Positions 41,395-52,959 of a DNA stretch of 64,000 nt are shown here, piece after piece. The notes beneath the pieces were generated by a model. It was given only the letters and a program-made list of their open reading frames with translations. It did no database searches and was not told where the DNA came from. The first letter of the stretch is position 1, and each line of letters begins with the position of its first letter. The translations under genes and the position numbers were made by a program. Location of the stretch: positions 62,001 through 126,000 of the forward strand of contig JAQMRL010000041.1 of NCBI GenBank assembly GCA_035578175.1. The letters run 5' to 3'. This DNA is from Catonia carolina (lineage: Eukaryota > Arthropoda > Insecta > Hemiptera > Achilidae).

Positions 41395-41680
41395 TTGTCT
41401 TTACTTGTTTTATTCATTGCAATAGATGTACGACTCCTTTTCCTAGAAATATTTTACAAAATTTATTCAGGGAACTCCTTTTTTTCTTTTGGTTTAACGT
41501 CAGACTGTTCTGCAATTACTGCTAATGCAGATTTGTTTTATTTAATGTTTAATTTGTTTTATTCATTGCAATAGATGTACGACTCCTAGAAATTATTTTA
41601 CAAAATTTATTCAGGGAACTCCTTTTTTTCTTTTGGTTTAACGTCAGACTGTTCTGCAATTACTGCTAATGCAGACGGTG
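41395..41680. repeat. Short tandem duplication at the tail of a SINE
   Basis: 'ttcattgcaatagatgtacgactcc' to 'attactgctaatgcaga' occurs twice (about 41412-41532 and 41558-41675), with small differences. Confidence 0.75.
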
Positions 41681-41796
41681 AAGGATGGAATGATTTTTTA
41701 GTAACGTATGAAAATATGCCGTGCCTGAATGGGATTCGAACCCAAGACCGCATGATGAAAGGCGAGCACGTTACCAACTACGCCAATGCGGCCGGT
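41640..41796 (-). mobile_element. tRNA-derived SINE
   Basis: Same family as the arm SINEs: minus-strand head 'ggcgtagttggtaacgtgct', B box 'gggttcgaatccc', tail 'ctgcattagcagtaatt'. Confidence 0.75.
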
Positions 41797-41799
41797 AAA

Positions 41800-42200
41800 C
41801 TTTAAAAAGGGAGTATAGGTAGAGGGGAAACAATCGTCTTCACCAATTTTACTGCACTCACAGTCATCGCTCAATTTATCGTGTCAGTATTCTAAAAGCC
41901 ATAACGATATTTTTCTAATAGCATACAAATTTAATTAACATTCGATGAGCACCATCGAACTAATCTGATGGCGGCGTTTAGTTTAGTTTTTGTTGACTTT
42001 CGTAATTTTTTTTATAGTGACGGGAAATGTTTATTTAGGTGGTTACCTTATTAGATAAATACTGGTACAAAACATCGCGAATTAAGACTAAAAGTGTAAA
42101 TGTAATTGTGAAATTGGTTGTTAAGAAAAAAATATTATTTTGTGAATTAATTCACACCGATCAGCTAGTAAACTTTAATGTTTTACTTATTTAATACCAA
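41800..42200. other. AT-rich host sequence, no feature seen
   Basis: Nothing recognisable lies between the SINE and the next repeat copy. Confidence 0.5.
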
Positions 42201-42203
42201 AAA

Positions 42204-43126
42204 TCTGGTGTGAAACACTCACACAACTTTATCTTGCCAATGCAAATAATGGCCAATATAACCTAACATTAGTAATAAAACATTAGAAATAAACAAAAAA
42301 CTAACCTCAAATAAACCTAACTTCATTTTAATCATGCGTGAAAGACGCAAAATGAAAATCGATCTCAGTTTGGCTTAAAAATACGGAAAATCACTCTTTC
42401 ACGCTAAACTAAGCTCTGTAGAGAAAAATGCTTTAAATAAGTTGTAGATCTTTTATTTTTCTATAAATTTGATTTATACACTTTTGCCGTAAAATGCGTA
42501 CTAAGGCCGAAATCTTAAAAAAATCGATTTTTCACATGTTTTCGTGAGAAAAAACAGAAAATCGCTATTATCGCTAAACTAAGCGTTATACAAAGAATGT
42601 TTGAAATAAAAGTTGTAGAATTTTAAATTTTCTACAACTTTTACCTATTATATAAATTTTTGCGCTAAAATGCACATCAAAGCCGTAATCTTAAAAAACA
42701 ATTTTTTTTACGTGAAAACAGCTCACCAAGAATTTCAGCAAACATGGCGCCTACCCTATCTTGTAGAGCATAAAAAAGTTAGTAAATCAGGCGATTTTTA
42801 GAAAAACAGTAGGACCAGTTTTTAAGAAAATCGCAAAAAAGTGAAAAATTATATGAATAAACTACTACTTCCGGTTGACCGAGTTTGATGAAAATGTTCG
42901 TGTCGGGTCCGGTAGTGGTATGTAACTTAAGTTTCAAGTTCGTACGATGTTCCGTTCTTGAGATATTCTGTTCACACACACACACACACAGACCATCGCT
43001 AAAAACATGTTTTTTTGGTTCAGGGGGTCTGGAAATGTGTAGATCCGGTGAAAACTCGATTTCGAAAAATCGACATGAAACCAATACTTTCCTTCCTATA
43101 TATTCATATGGGCAAGAGAAAGTAAA
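42204..43126 (+). mobile_element. Repeat family B, complete copy
   Basis: It runs from the 5' hairpin 'tctggtgtgaaacactcaca' to 3' 'ggcaagagaaagt'. The latter is the reverse complement of the 'actttctcttgcc'-type motif just inside the 5' end, so there is a sub-terminal inverted repeat. It is about 920 bp, with no transposase and a (CA)n run near 42972. Confidence 0.75.
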
Positions 43127-43326
43127 AATTATTTAGTATTTAACATTTCACATTTTTTTGTGAGTAACATGGTAATGACTCGTTATTTAAGTTCGAAAAA
43201 GAAATGGAAGGTTATTTTATGAGAGAATCTCAATCATTCAAATCCACCTTTCACCATTGTATCAATAATAAAGGGTTGCGGATACCAAGACTTATCCTAC
43301 AGGCTACATTAATAAAGCCTACTTAC

Positions 43327-43494
43327 CGTCAACGATAATCCCGGAAAATGATGTTTGTTGGGCAGTATAAACATTGGAAGCTAGCAAACGTTCTGCAATA
43401 ACCATGGCGTGTTTGAATCTGGGCATACGAAACAATTTTATTATTTCATCATTGCGACTACATTCTAAAGATTTTTCTTCGTCGATTTCAGTTT
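43327..43494 (-). CDS. DNAI4: DNAI4/WDR78-like gene, exon E (fifth of the set)
   Basis: It is 168 bp, between acceptor tttgcag and donor gtaagt on the minus strand. It starts and ends in phase 1 and follows exon D exactly. It encodes an acidic stretch, then 'FRMPRFKHAMVIAERLL' and an N-x-Y segment. By recall this resembles the short helix before the WD40 propeller of the axonemal dynein intermediate chain DNAI4 (WDR78), which acts in ciliary inner-arm dynein. The WD40 exons should follow at lower coordinates on this strand, but none is visible there. Confidence 0.6.
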
Positions 43495-43729
43495 CTGCAA
43501 AACATTTAAAAAAATTCAGTTTAATTTTTTTCAAAAGGTAGACGTATTAGCTACACTAATATTAAAAAGACGTAACGTTTGTTTATGAAAGTTTTTCCGG
43601 TTTTACTTTTGCTAAATACTTTACTGAGTTATACTGTATGTTATGCACATTCTTCATATTACAACCTTGGCGTTAATAGTTAAACGTTTCCTTTATTTGA
43701 GTGGATATTTTTATCTTCTTTTGTGTTAA

Positions 43730-43742
43730 CTATTTTTTTTTG

Positions 43743-43773
<31 letters not shown>

Positions 43774-43775
43774 TT
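43730..43775 (+). repeat. T-rich low-complexity tract
   Basis: Runs of T broken by single G residues. No further meaning is claimed. Confidence 0.8.
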
Positions 43776-44489
43776 TGAGGCCTAACAACGGACCACTTTA
43801 ATCAATGTTGGAAGATCTTTTAGAACAATTTCTGGAGACTAAGACTTCTGGAGACTAAGACTTCTGGAGACTGGAATAAAAATAGATAAAGTAGTAGATA
43901 ATAGTATGATAAAGAATAGATAAAGTAAAAATAAAATAAAATTAAAAATGTTGTCCAGGAATCGTCAAAGAATATTCTAAAAATTGATTATGAAATCCAA
44001 GTACATATTCGAGAATTCTTCAGGACATACAGGATTCAATAATGATGTGCCAGCTTCCTGGTTTTGTTTTACTTCTATCTCAAGTGAATTTTCTTCATCT
44101 GCCCCGGTGGGAACTGCTACAAGCTCCAATTCTCCTATTTGTACAAATGTTGGTACTATTAGGCCATAAGGCTATAAGGCCCGCTGCAGATATTTAATCT
44201 GCACAGCCAAGTAACAATAGAAACAACTCTGATAACTAGAAAAATATTTTATGTGATCAACTATTTTGAAAATCTATAACACTACCTTCGATTCTCAACC
44301 AACAATCTTCAATTTTTATATTAAAAAAATTATAGTAATTATTAGTTATTACCTTTTTATGTTTAACATTCTAAATTTAAATTACTTCTAAATTTTTAAC
44401 ACGTTTTTATTTGTTGTGTAAGATTAATATATTTAAGCAAGCTATTTATTGAAATATTAAAATAGTAGGTTTATATAATTTTATATTAA

Positions 44490-44530
44490 CCCACCGGGTT
44501 GGTCTAGTGGTATATTCGTCGCCACGTTTC
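44490..44530 (+). repeat. tRNA-like A-box fragment, possible SINE head
   Basis: 'gggttggtctagtggtata' resembles the 5' half of a tRNA-derived promoter. No B box or cloverleaf follows, so it is not a tRNA gene. Confidence 0.4.
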
Positions 44531-44599
44531 AGCTGTTTAATAGCTGAATTAGTCGTAAATATTAATTTCAACAATACAAATTAAGAATTGGTATTAAAA

Positions 44600-45130
44600 G
44601 CAAATAAACGTAAAACAAAACGTCGGCGGTCCTTGTGTAAACGAAGCTGGGCTGACGCACCACTGACTAATGGTAAGGAGTACTGACAGAGGCCGGCTCG
44701 CTCGCACTGCACTGGCTCAGCATTCCATTAGATAGTTAGTTCTATGGTTCTGCCGCGCGTCTTGAGCACTTTTTATTTGTTTGACGTACCCGGAATGCGA
44801 TATAAAGAAATACAAAATTAAGCAGCCTCTTACCTCCTTTTCAAGCGTGAATTGTACTCGTGATGAGTGGGGATTAAAAGGGGAAAGACAGAAATAAGAG
44901 ATAGGTATACCCACTACACTGCTATCTTCTTCCAAGGAGCGATTTCTTCACATGAAACTTCCCGGTTGTGTGCCGTTTTCCGGGTGCGCGTATAGGCGAT
45001 GCTGTTAATAAAGCGTGGCGGTGCACTTCCATAAAAGCGGCGGACCGACTGTCTCCGGTGCGTACTAGCGGCGAGTGTGTGGTCAGCGGTTACAATACAA
45101 GCGACAGCGAGCCCTCAATCCTTCAACTAT
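44600..45130. other. GC-richer stretch of unknown nature
   Basis: CG-containing sequence stands out from its AT-rich surroundings. There is no reading frame above about 70 codons and no recognisable repeat partner in the window. Confidence 0.35.
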
Positions 45131-45159
45131 AAATTCAAACTGTTTTTTTTTTTTTTTTT

Positions 45160-45326
45160 TTTTGGTTTAACGTTCGACTGTTCTGCAATTACTGCTAATG
45201 CAGACGGTGAAGGGTGAAATGATTTTTTTGTAACGTATGAAAAGATGCCGTGCCTGAATGGAATTCGAACCCAAGACCGCATGATGAGAGGCGAGCACGT
45301 TACCAACTGCGCCAATGCGGCCGGCG
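45160..45326 (-). mobile_element. tRNA-derived SINE
   Basis: Minus-strand head 'ggcgcagttggtaacgtgct', B box 'gggttcgaattcc', tail 'ctgcattagcagtaattgca' and a terminal A-rich run (T on the plus strand at 45141-45163). Confidence 0.75.
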
Positions 45327-45475
45327 CATATCATAATAGCTTTTCTGTCATATTCATTACAATTTAACTAGAAACTTAACAAGAACGCAGATTAAGATCC
45401 CACTATCTTTCTCTGGTAGGCCTACTATCCGAAATACAGTAGCCCATCCGTGGTCACCATACCATGATAAAAAAA

Positions 45476-46430
45476 TCTGGTGTGAAACACTCACACAACT
45501 TTCTCTTGCCAATGCAAATAATTAATAATAAACCTAACTTTATTAATAAAATATTAGAAATAAACAAAAACTAACCTCAAAAACATAACCTTATTTTAAT
45601 CATGAGTGAATGACGCAAAATGACAATCTAACTCAGTTTGGCTTAAAAATACGGAAAATCACGCTTTCACGCTAAACTAGGCTCTGTAGAGAACAATGCT
45701 CTAAACAAAAGTTGTAGATCTTTTAATTTTCTATAAATTTAATTATATACACTTTTGTCGTAAAATGCATACTAAGACCGAAATGTTAAAAAAATCGATT
45801 TTTCTCACGTTTTCGTGAGAAAAAAAACAGAAAATCGCAAATTACCGCTAAACTAAGCGTTATACAAAAAAATGTTTGAAATAAAAGTTGTAGAATTTTA
45901 TATTCTCTACAACTTTTATTATATAACGTTTTGCGCTAAAATGCATATTAAAGCCGCAATCTTAAAAAGAAAATGTTTTTACGTAAAAACAGCCTCACGC
46001 AGAATTTCAGCAAACATGACGCCTACCCTATATTGTAGAGCATAAAAAATGTAGTAAACCAGGCGATTTTAAAAAAAATCGTAGGACTAGTTGTTGAGAA
46101 AATCGCAAAAAAGTGAAAAATTATACGAATAAACTACTACTTCCGGTTGACCGATTTTGATGAAAATGTTCGTGTCGCGTCCGGTAGTGGTACGTAACGT
46201 AAGTTTCAAGTTTCAAGTTCGTACGATGTTCCGTTCTTGAGATATTCTGTTCACACACAGACACACACAGACACACACACAGACACACACACAGACCAAT
46301 CGCTAAAAACATGTTTTTGGGTTCAAGGGGTCTGAAAACGTATAGATCCGGTGAAAACTCGATTTCGAAAAATCGACATGAAAACAATACTTTCCTTCCT
46401 ATATATTCATATAGGCAAGAGAAAGTAAAA
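45476..46430 (+). mobile_element. Repeat family B, complete copy
   Basis: Same ends as the copy at 42204-43126. It includes an ACACAG microsatellite at 46253-46295 and ends with 'ggcaagagaaagt' at 46414-46426. Confidence 0.75.
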
Positions 46431-46643
46431 AACAATTTCATAACGACCACTCGACAACCAACAGTAATTAGTTCTATTCACTCAGTGGTGCTTGAAAACT
46501 CTATTTTAACGCAACCTTTTTGAGACTAGCAATGAAACCACGCGCTTGGCGGATGCAAAAATTAGTCTTGTTCCTATAACAGAAAACTCTGGTTTTAAAG
46601 CCAATCGTTGTTCATTGTTTGTATTTTTAACTTAAAAGATTAC

Positions 46644-46754
46644 CTGGCAAACAGAAATCATCTGGAATCCGATCATTTCCTTTAACTTCAATTTTTTTAC
46701 TTTTCTTATTTGAAATTTGGGGTGTCTCTCCATGCAAAATTTCTTCATCTGATT
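46644..46754 (-). CDS. DNAI4: DNAI4/WDR78-like gene, exon D
   Basis: It is 111 bp with acceptor tttccag and donor gtaatc. It starts and ends in phase 1, fitting exons C and E. It encodes a low-complexity acidic/lysine-rich linker (SDEEILHGE, KKSKKIEVKG), as is usual for the disordered N-terminal half of this protein. Confidence 0.55.
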
Positions 46755-46979
46755 CTGGAAACATACAAACGTGGCTTGTATGTTAATCAACCCTTGGATA
46801 TTAATGGATTTAAAAATAAAATTTATTACACAAATTACTGCAGTACAACTTTTGTTTAAAACAAAATTTAGACTTCAGTTACTTCTTTTTTTTAAACTAG
46901 GTAATTGCAATGTAATTACAGTACTATTGTTTAACGTAACTTTTGGATTATCCTGACAAATCTGAAATTGAAATATTAC

Positions 46980-47220
46980 CTTTTGTATCAGGCCACCTTA
47001 TCTACAATACGGTGAACCTTATAAATATATATATTCATACAATATGTATACATTGGGTTACATATGTATACAATATTACATTGGGTTCAGCACTGTGAAT
47101 AGTTCGACCACGTTTTCGAGAAACCGACATTTGTGTTTACGGTAACAAACAGTTATATTCGTACAGTTAACCTACAAAAGGTTCCCCGATATACTGTATA
47201 TGGTCTGGGTATAGTATAAG
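46980..47220. other. AT-rich intronic sequence, no feature seen
   Basis: Short 'atatgtatacat' repeats occur. Nothing else is supported. Confidence 0.4.
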
Positions 47221-47995
47221 TTGTATGTTTGCCGTACTGAAATTAAAGCAGTCACGCATGCGCACTGATGCTTTTCCCCCTTTACCCCTCTTTGAAAGCA
47301 AGGGCAAACTCGTGACTCAAGTGACTATAGTAAATAGGGTTTCTAAGAAATAGAAATAGAACGCACAAATGGTTACATATAGGTAGGCCTATTGTTGCAC
47401 GGCTATCTGAAAGAGCCGGGTAGGCCTACCTATTTAGATAATTGGCCCTTTTTTAACCCCTTTTATTCAGTCCTAATGTGTTTACAGTTTGTTAGGATTT
47501 ATCCAGAAACCGACAAAAAGATTTTGTATTTTTATTAATATATCGAAAATCTCTGTCTTTCTCGAAATCTCCACAGCTCAAGTACCTATATAAGTGCAGC
47601 CAGTTTAGTTAGAGTCTTAGTCTTTGATCTGCTATCGGCGAATTTTGATTTGTCAGTGAGTAAGCGAGTTATACTGAGTACGAGTACGTCTGCAAGGAGA
47701 TCCAGCATAGACTGCATTGGAGACCGTATAGGCCTAATCGTTGTTAGCTTTGTAAGTAGGATTTAGTTTTAAGTAAGTGAAAAATAATCTTGTAATTTCT
47801 TAAGTTTAAGTTATCAATTTATTGTGATTAGTTAGTTATTTATTATAAGTGATTTCCTTGTAGATTTAAGACACTTAAATTGTAATTGTAAATTTTAGTT
47901 TGTAATAAATAATTATAATTTTTAAACTATTGTGTGTTAATATTATTTAATTTACCCAGATCTTGAAGTGGACCTTAAAGTGTCACAATATCCAT
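47220..47995 (+). mobile_element. Possible solo LTR or retroelement promoter
   Basis: A 'ctatataagtgcag' TATA-like box at about 47587, a start-like GC-balanced leader, then an AT-rich tail with 'aataaa' at about 47903 and a 'tgtcaca' end resemble an LTR. I cannot find the partner LTR, a primer site or a target duplication. Confidence 0.25.
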
Positions 47996-48271
47996 TACTT
48001 TTTGAGAAACAATTTTTTGTGATTTTTCTTTCTAGCAGAATTTTTTTTAGAAACCTGGGTTCATTTAATTAATAAGTTCTCACGTAAGGAACTAAAAAAC
48101 GACAGATCTAACAAAACAAAACACAAAATGAAGCCCTGTCTTTTACATGTGTTGAGATGTATGGTAAATAGTTGACATTGAGTTATTTGGAAAGTCGGAC
48201 TTCACCTTAACTTTTCAAACTTGTAAATCTCGTATAATTGTACACAAATCACAAGATAGCTTAGAACTTAC

Positions 48272-48338
48272 CACCATCACAAGATGTTTTTCTGTAAGTA
48301 TCATATAAATCCCATTCAGTTGCAAACACGTAACTGTC
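48272..48338 (-). CDS. DNAI4: DNAI4/WDR78-like gene, exon C
   Basis: It is 67 bp with acceptor gtttcag and donor gtaagt. It enters in phase 0 and leaves in phase 1. It encodes VFATEWDLYDTYRK. The 'WDLYD-Y' motif is the part that most clearly recalls the N-terminal region of DNAI4. Confidence 0.6.
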
Positions 48339-48829
48339 CTGAAACCCAATCAACAAAACTGCAATGTATATTTTCTTAAAATTTTCAATATTATTCTATT
48401 CCTTAATTTTAAAATATTTATTTCTCCAAGAGCCTGACGTGTCTTCATATTTATATGTGTCGTATCCAAGCTCTTGTCCTTAGTTTTCCCTGAATGTCCA
48501 AGCATCGCATCCGTGAAGCAGTAAGCTACATGCCAAACCATTTTAGTAAACATTCTCTCAGGTTTAAGGGGAGTTCTTTTAATGAAAAATCGAAATATTT
48601 TAGAATTTAGTTTTTATCGATTATTATAGCTTGAATTTTCCGCTTTAATTATGTATTTAGTTTTTTCTACGAACAGAAGAAATAATTTCATTTAAGTTAT
48701 GTTAGTATGTATAGTTATAGTAATGTCAGTGAGAAAACGAAATGTATACTGAAACATCATAGAAATATTTGTTTTTATTCATAATTTTTTACAATATGTC
48801 ACCACCACCCCTTCTAATTAATCATTTAC

Positions 48830-49400
48830 TGTGTTGCCGGCCTTCAATAGTTCTTCCGGCCTTCGTCGGCGCACCGACAAACCTTTCGGCTCCGCACCGA
48901 CAGAGCCCTTTGTCATCAAGGTCAAGCCAGTCACCGCCCTCTACCACAGCGCTCTCGGCAGCTAAATAAAGAACGCTCCAGTGAGCCGAGATTCAATACC
49001 GATCAAGACACAGAGGGATTCAACTCCGATCCAGACAGCATCGACAAAACGTCCACCACGGCACACGGCTGCCGGACTCCAGCAAAGACTAATCGACGAC
49101 CCCGCAAGAGAGAAGATGATAAATCCACTCGCCGTCCCGTCACCGTAAGCCGTCGACCGGACCGTCATCACCCACTGACGCGAGCGATGCCCACAGCGGT
49201 CCCTCGACCGAGCCTTACGCCCACCGGACCCGACGAAGCAGCCATCGACGCACTACTGCGAGGGAAGAAGATGATGTCTCCGCTGGACGACGAAACGCCG
49301 TGTCGCCCAGCTCCTCGACCTCCACAATGACTACGACCGACGCTTCCCATCAAGATGACCACCGCTTAAACGGCCCTTTTCAGGGACACCAAAATTAAAG
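48830..49400 (+). other. GC-rich island with a long open frame, probably retroelement remnant
   Basis: From about 48968 to 49331 one plus-strand frame stays open for about 120 codons. It is rich in Arg, Pro, Asp and Thr and has no early ATG. Composition is very unlike the neighbours. It could be part of a gag/ORF1-type protein or a host exon. No motif identifies it. Confidence 0.35.
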
Positions 49401-49602
49401 GTTTGAACTCGCCACTTAATGTCGCCATCCGGTGACAAATAGTTCGTTGTTATAACGGATGTTTTATTAAGGAAGCAACCCTGATTATAAGAAGATAGAA
49501 GTAATACATCGGTAAATTTTCTGTACCCCAATCGGTATGTTGGCAACAGTGTACTTAAGGCCAACTACCTAAGACAGTTAAAATATTCCAGTCAAGCATT
49601 AG

Positions 49603-50085
49603 TGTGGTGACAGCAGTCGTTTCGTTATATTGTGTCAGCAATGGTTTTTTCCAAGGAAGAACGCGTGTTTATTCAGCGTGTTTCAGTTCATGAGTTACAA
49701 CAACGCGATAAAAATGCAAATGTAACTTTTCGTAGCTCTGAAAACAGTAGTTAATATTAGCCCAGCTTGCGATGATAATCTTCTTTTTTTTAGGTGATTG
49801 AGTCAAACGATTTTTCAAATCTTCGAGAACTTCCGCGGTTAACTTTGTTGGCTGGCGAGGTGGTTTCTCATCAAGTACACTCCCAGTTCTACGGAATTTA
49901 TTTATCAAACGCAATATTGACGATTTATTCGGAACGGCAGAACGGGGAAATTTCAACTGAAACTTATCTTGCACACATTTGTACGATTTAATCGCTATGT
50001 AATTCTGTACAATAAACACGCGTTCTTCCTTGGAAAAAACCATTGCTGACACAATATAACGGAACGACTGCTGTCGTTAGTTCGT
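49603..50085 (-). pseudogene. Transposase N-terminal fragment (DUF4817-type HTH) in head-to-head arrangement
   Basis: The minus frame at about 49790-50043 encodes MVFSKEERVFIVQNY, then PNKSSILRLINKFRRTGSV and a Pro/Thr segment, the helix-turn-helix layout of the DUF4817 domain found in Tc1/mariner-like transposases of insects. The frame then becomes unrelated. About 70 bp at 49605-49675 repeat the start of this gene in the opposite orientation, so two starts face each other. No catalytic domain remains. Confidence 0.6.
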
Positions 50086-50127
50086 TTATATTGTTTCAAA
50101 GGTTGCAAAAATTTAAATATTGCTGCT

Positions 50128-50186
50128 AATGCGTTCTGCATTAGTAGCAATATTGCAAAAGTCAGACGTAAAACCAAAAAAAGGTT
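50128..50186 (+). repeat. SINE tail fragment
   Basis: 'gcattagtagcaatattgca' followed by 'gtcagacgtaaaacc' matches the 3' tail of the SINE family. Confidence 0.5.
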
Positions 50187-50745
50187 GAAATTTTGTTGAT
50201 AATGTATTTGTCATTAGTTGTAAAAATATTTTTCTAGTTGTGTTTTTGAAGTGGCGGCTATATTTTTTGTTTACCTGTAAAATATAAGTTTTCAAACGTT
50301 TTTCTCAAAAGCAATTCTTTAAAACTTCAGTCAATATTTTCTTTGTAGGTAAGGTAGTATTTTTGTTCATAATAAATTGATTTGTATGTTTTTATTTTAT
50401 TTGTGAGTAAAATTTTTTTAAGTTATTATAAACGAATATGTGTAGTTATAGAAAATATGTTGTAGCGATTATTGATTAGAAATAAATACATTATCATCAT
50501 TGTTATTATTATTATTATAAAACAGCCCGAGGATATTGGCACTTTATTGACTTTATGAAAGCTAATATTGTTTTGCGGCAAATGGTATACAATGTGTTAT
50601 ATGTAGTATACAAAGTGTTTCGTAATAACGTTTTAAATTGCACTTTATTCGACGTCCGACGGATCGGACTTTGGTATTAACAGATTGATACACACAATTT
50701 TACTAATATAATTACAGAAAAGTATGATTTTTTTTCTTTTCTTAC

Positions 50746-50859
50746 CGTAGTATTTATTGGAGAAGTTTGGCACAATTTCTTTTTATTTACTGTACTGAAT
50801 GTTTGAACGAAAGTGTCTTTTTTATTTCTCTTCAGACCTTGTTTTTCAAATTCATCTTC
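50746..50859 (-). CDS. DNAI4: DNAI4/WDR78-like gene, exon B
   Basis: It is 114 bp with acceptor gttacag and donor gtaaga, phase 0 at both ends. It encodes a charged segment with KKDTFVQTFSTV. The V-Q-T-F element and its distance from the WLLD motif in exon A recall DNAI4. Confidence 0.55.
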
Positions 50860-50964
50860 CTGTAACAATTACATGAATAATTAATGACGTGTAGAAACTG
50901 TGTTTAGTCATACTGTGCAGATATAAATCATACTAAAACACTTAATTATACCTGGGACGTTCAA

Positions 50965-52244
50965 TAATTAAGGAGACAAATTAACGTAGAGAAAAACCGG
51001 TTCGTTCAGTGACAATAAAACTTTTTGAGGGCAAAGTTTGCAACCTATTGAAAACTGTTGATCAGCTATTTAATTGTAAGTAAATAAACATAATCACTTT
51101 TGTTCATTTCAAAATTTCAGTTACGCTTGAAAAATGTACGCTGGAAGAGCAACGTTCCGTAGTGATGAGATTTTCTCTGTCTGAAGGTGTGAAACCGCTG
51201 GAGACTTACTCAAAAATGTTGAAACAGTATGGTGAAAAGTATTTAAACCACAGTAAATTGTAAAAGTGGTTAAGACATTAGTTCGGGCAAAACAAAATGT
51301 CAATGATATCCATCGCTCTGGAAGATAAGTTGAAGTTTCATCTACTGCGCTGAAAAACCGCATAAATGATCTTATTCGCGAAGACAGGCGAGTCAAAATT
51401 TCCCAAATTTTTAGTTGGTGTGATATTAGTGTTGAAACGGCGCATTCAGTCATTCATAAAGTGCTGAATTCTCACATAACGTGTTCAAGATGGGTTCCAA
51501 AACAGTTGAGTCAAGTGGCTAAGGACACGCGGATTCGCATTGGTTCTGAACAGCGGCTTAAAATGGAAGATTAAAATTTTTTTAGATCGTAGGCCTATAA
51601 TAACCTGTGATGAAATGTGGATCCGTTTCTAACCGGAATTCAAACGGCGAGTCTTGAGTGAAAACATCTGGATTTGCCCACCAAAAATAAACGTTCAAAA
51701 CTTAGATGCCAGCCGGAAAAGTGATTTTGACTGTTTTCTAAGACTCGCATGGCCCAATTTTGTATGGCTATTTAGAAGCACAACGGGACTGTGAACAGTG
51801 AGTTATATTTTAACGTGCCCCAACAGAAAGTGAGACCCGCAATAAGCAAACAAGTAAGAGCACTCTCTCAATAGGTGTAGTTCTTTTGCGTGACAATGCG
51901 CGCCCCCACACTGTTCAAAGAACAGGAGAAACGCTCGAGAAGTTGGTTAGGAGATTTTGCCAAATCTTCCTGAAAGCCCAGACCTTGCCCCATCCGATTT
52001 TCATTTGTTCGGCCCGCTCTGAGACTTTTACGCGGGAAGAAATCTACGAAAACGGATCGATAAAAAACCCGGTAAACGAATAGTACATACAGCAAAATAA
52101 TTCTATGTGGTGAATCAGAAAGCTCACAGAACGGTGGGACAAAAATGTCTAAATGCTACTAGAGTCTATGATGAAAAGTAATGTCAGTTTCTTTGGCTTT
52201 GAATAAATCGGTTTTGTTTTTTACATTAATTTGTCTCGTTAATG
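50965..52244 (+). pseudogene. Degenerate mariner-like transposon
   Basis: Inverted ends 'attaaggagacaaattaa' (about 50967) and 'ttaatttgtctcgttaat' (about 52225) enclose a plus-strand transposase relic. Visible pieces are EEQRSVVMRFSLSEG and YGEKY near 51140-51240, a VPK/RWVP-type block near 51490, AGKVILTVF near 51710 and LLRDNARPHT near 51880-51910. Many stops and frameshifts break it. It sits between exons A and B. Confidence 0.8.
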
Positions 52245-52494
52245 TCTATTAAAAAATCAATAAGAATAAGCCGTTCGGGGTCCCAGAAAACAGAATCCAA
52301 GATTTTCTGAGCTGATGTTGATAATTTCAAAACTTTAAAAATTGTTGTCACAAACTACTCCTAGGGTCAGATCCTGCCAAAAATTTTGGGAGGAAAGTTG
52401 TTAGTAAAACAAAAATTGAATCGAATTTTTTAATGTGGAATAAAATATTTTTTTCAAAATCACAGTCACATCATTTGAGTGTATTATAACTTAC

Positions 52495-52670
52495 TGGTTG
52501 ATTAGTTTTTTTTTCTGACACTTTATCATCAGAAGTTGAAGAATCAGGATCTAGCGGGACAACTGAGCTGTTGATATCCAATAACCAAAATGTTGATGTT
52601 TCTTTTAAAAACACAGTAACTTCTTCACATGTTTCAGAAAAAGTATCATCATCGATCTTCTTTTTTTCAT
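52495..52670 (-). CDS. DNAI4: DNAI4/WDR78-like gene, exon A (most 5' seen)
   Basis: It is 176 bp with acceptor gtttcag and donor gtaagt. It uses two bases to finish a codon, then reads EVTVFLKETSTFWLLDINSS and ends in phase 0, which exon B needs. The T-x-W-L-L-D-x-x-S motif is the part I best recognise from DNAI4/WDR78. Earlier exons and the start codon are not identified. Confidence 0.65.
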
Positions 52671-52959
52671 CTGAAACAATTAAAATGCAGTAGACATTAA
52701 ACCTCCATTTTGCATGGCATGAATAACAGAAAATTTCAACAAGTTTTAGAGAGAAAGTACTAAGCTTTAATTTTTTTTATTTCTTGTGCTTTTACTCCTT
52801 AAAATTTTATTTAAATGTATATAATCTCAGGAATATATACACAAACACTAGTCACATTAAGAACATTAATTATTTTGTAGGTTACCGTACTTAAAAACAA
52901 ATATTACACTTTTTAACTTAAAATTTGATCACGTATACACTTTCATAAAAATTATTGAA

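Noticed and set aside
32813..41525. 60-100-codon frames in the foldback arms
   Set aside because: They come from the 145-bp tandem units without stops in some frames. They are not conserved as proteins and lie in both strands equally.
34289..45326. tRNA-like A and B boxes as true tRNA genes
   Set aside because: No cloverleaf with acceptor and anticodon stems can be drawn. Each is followed by a shared SINE tail.
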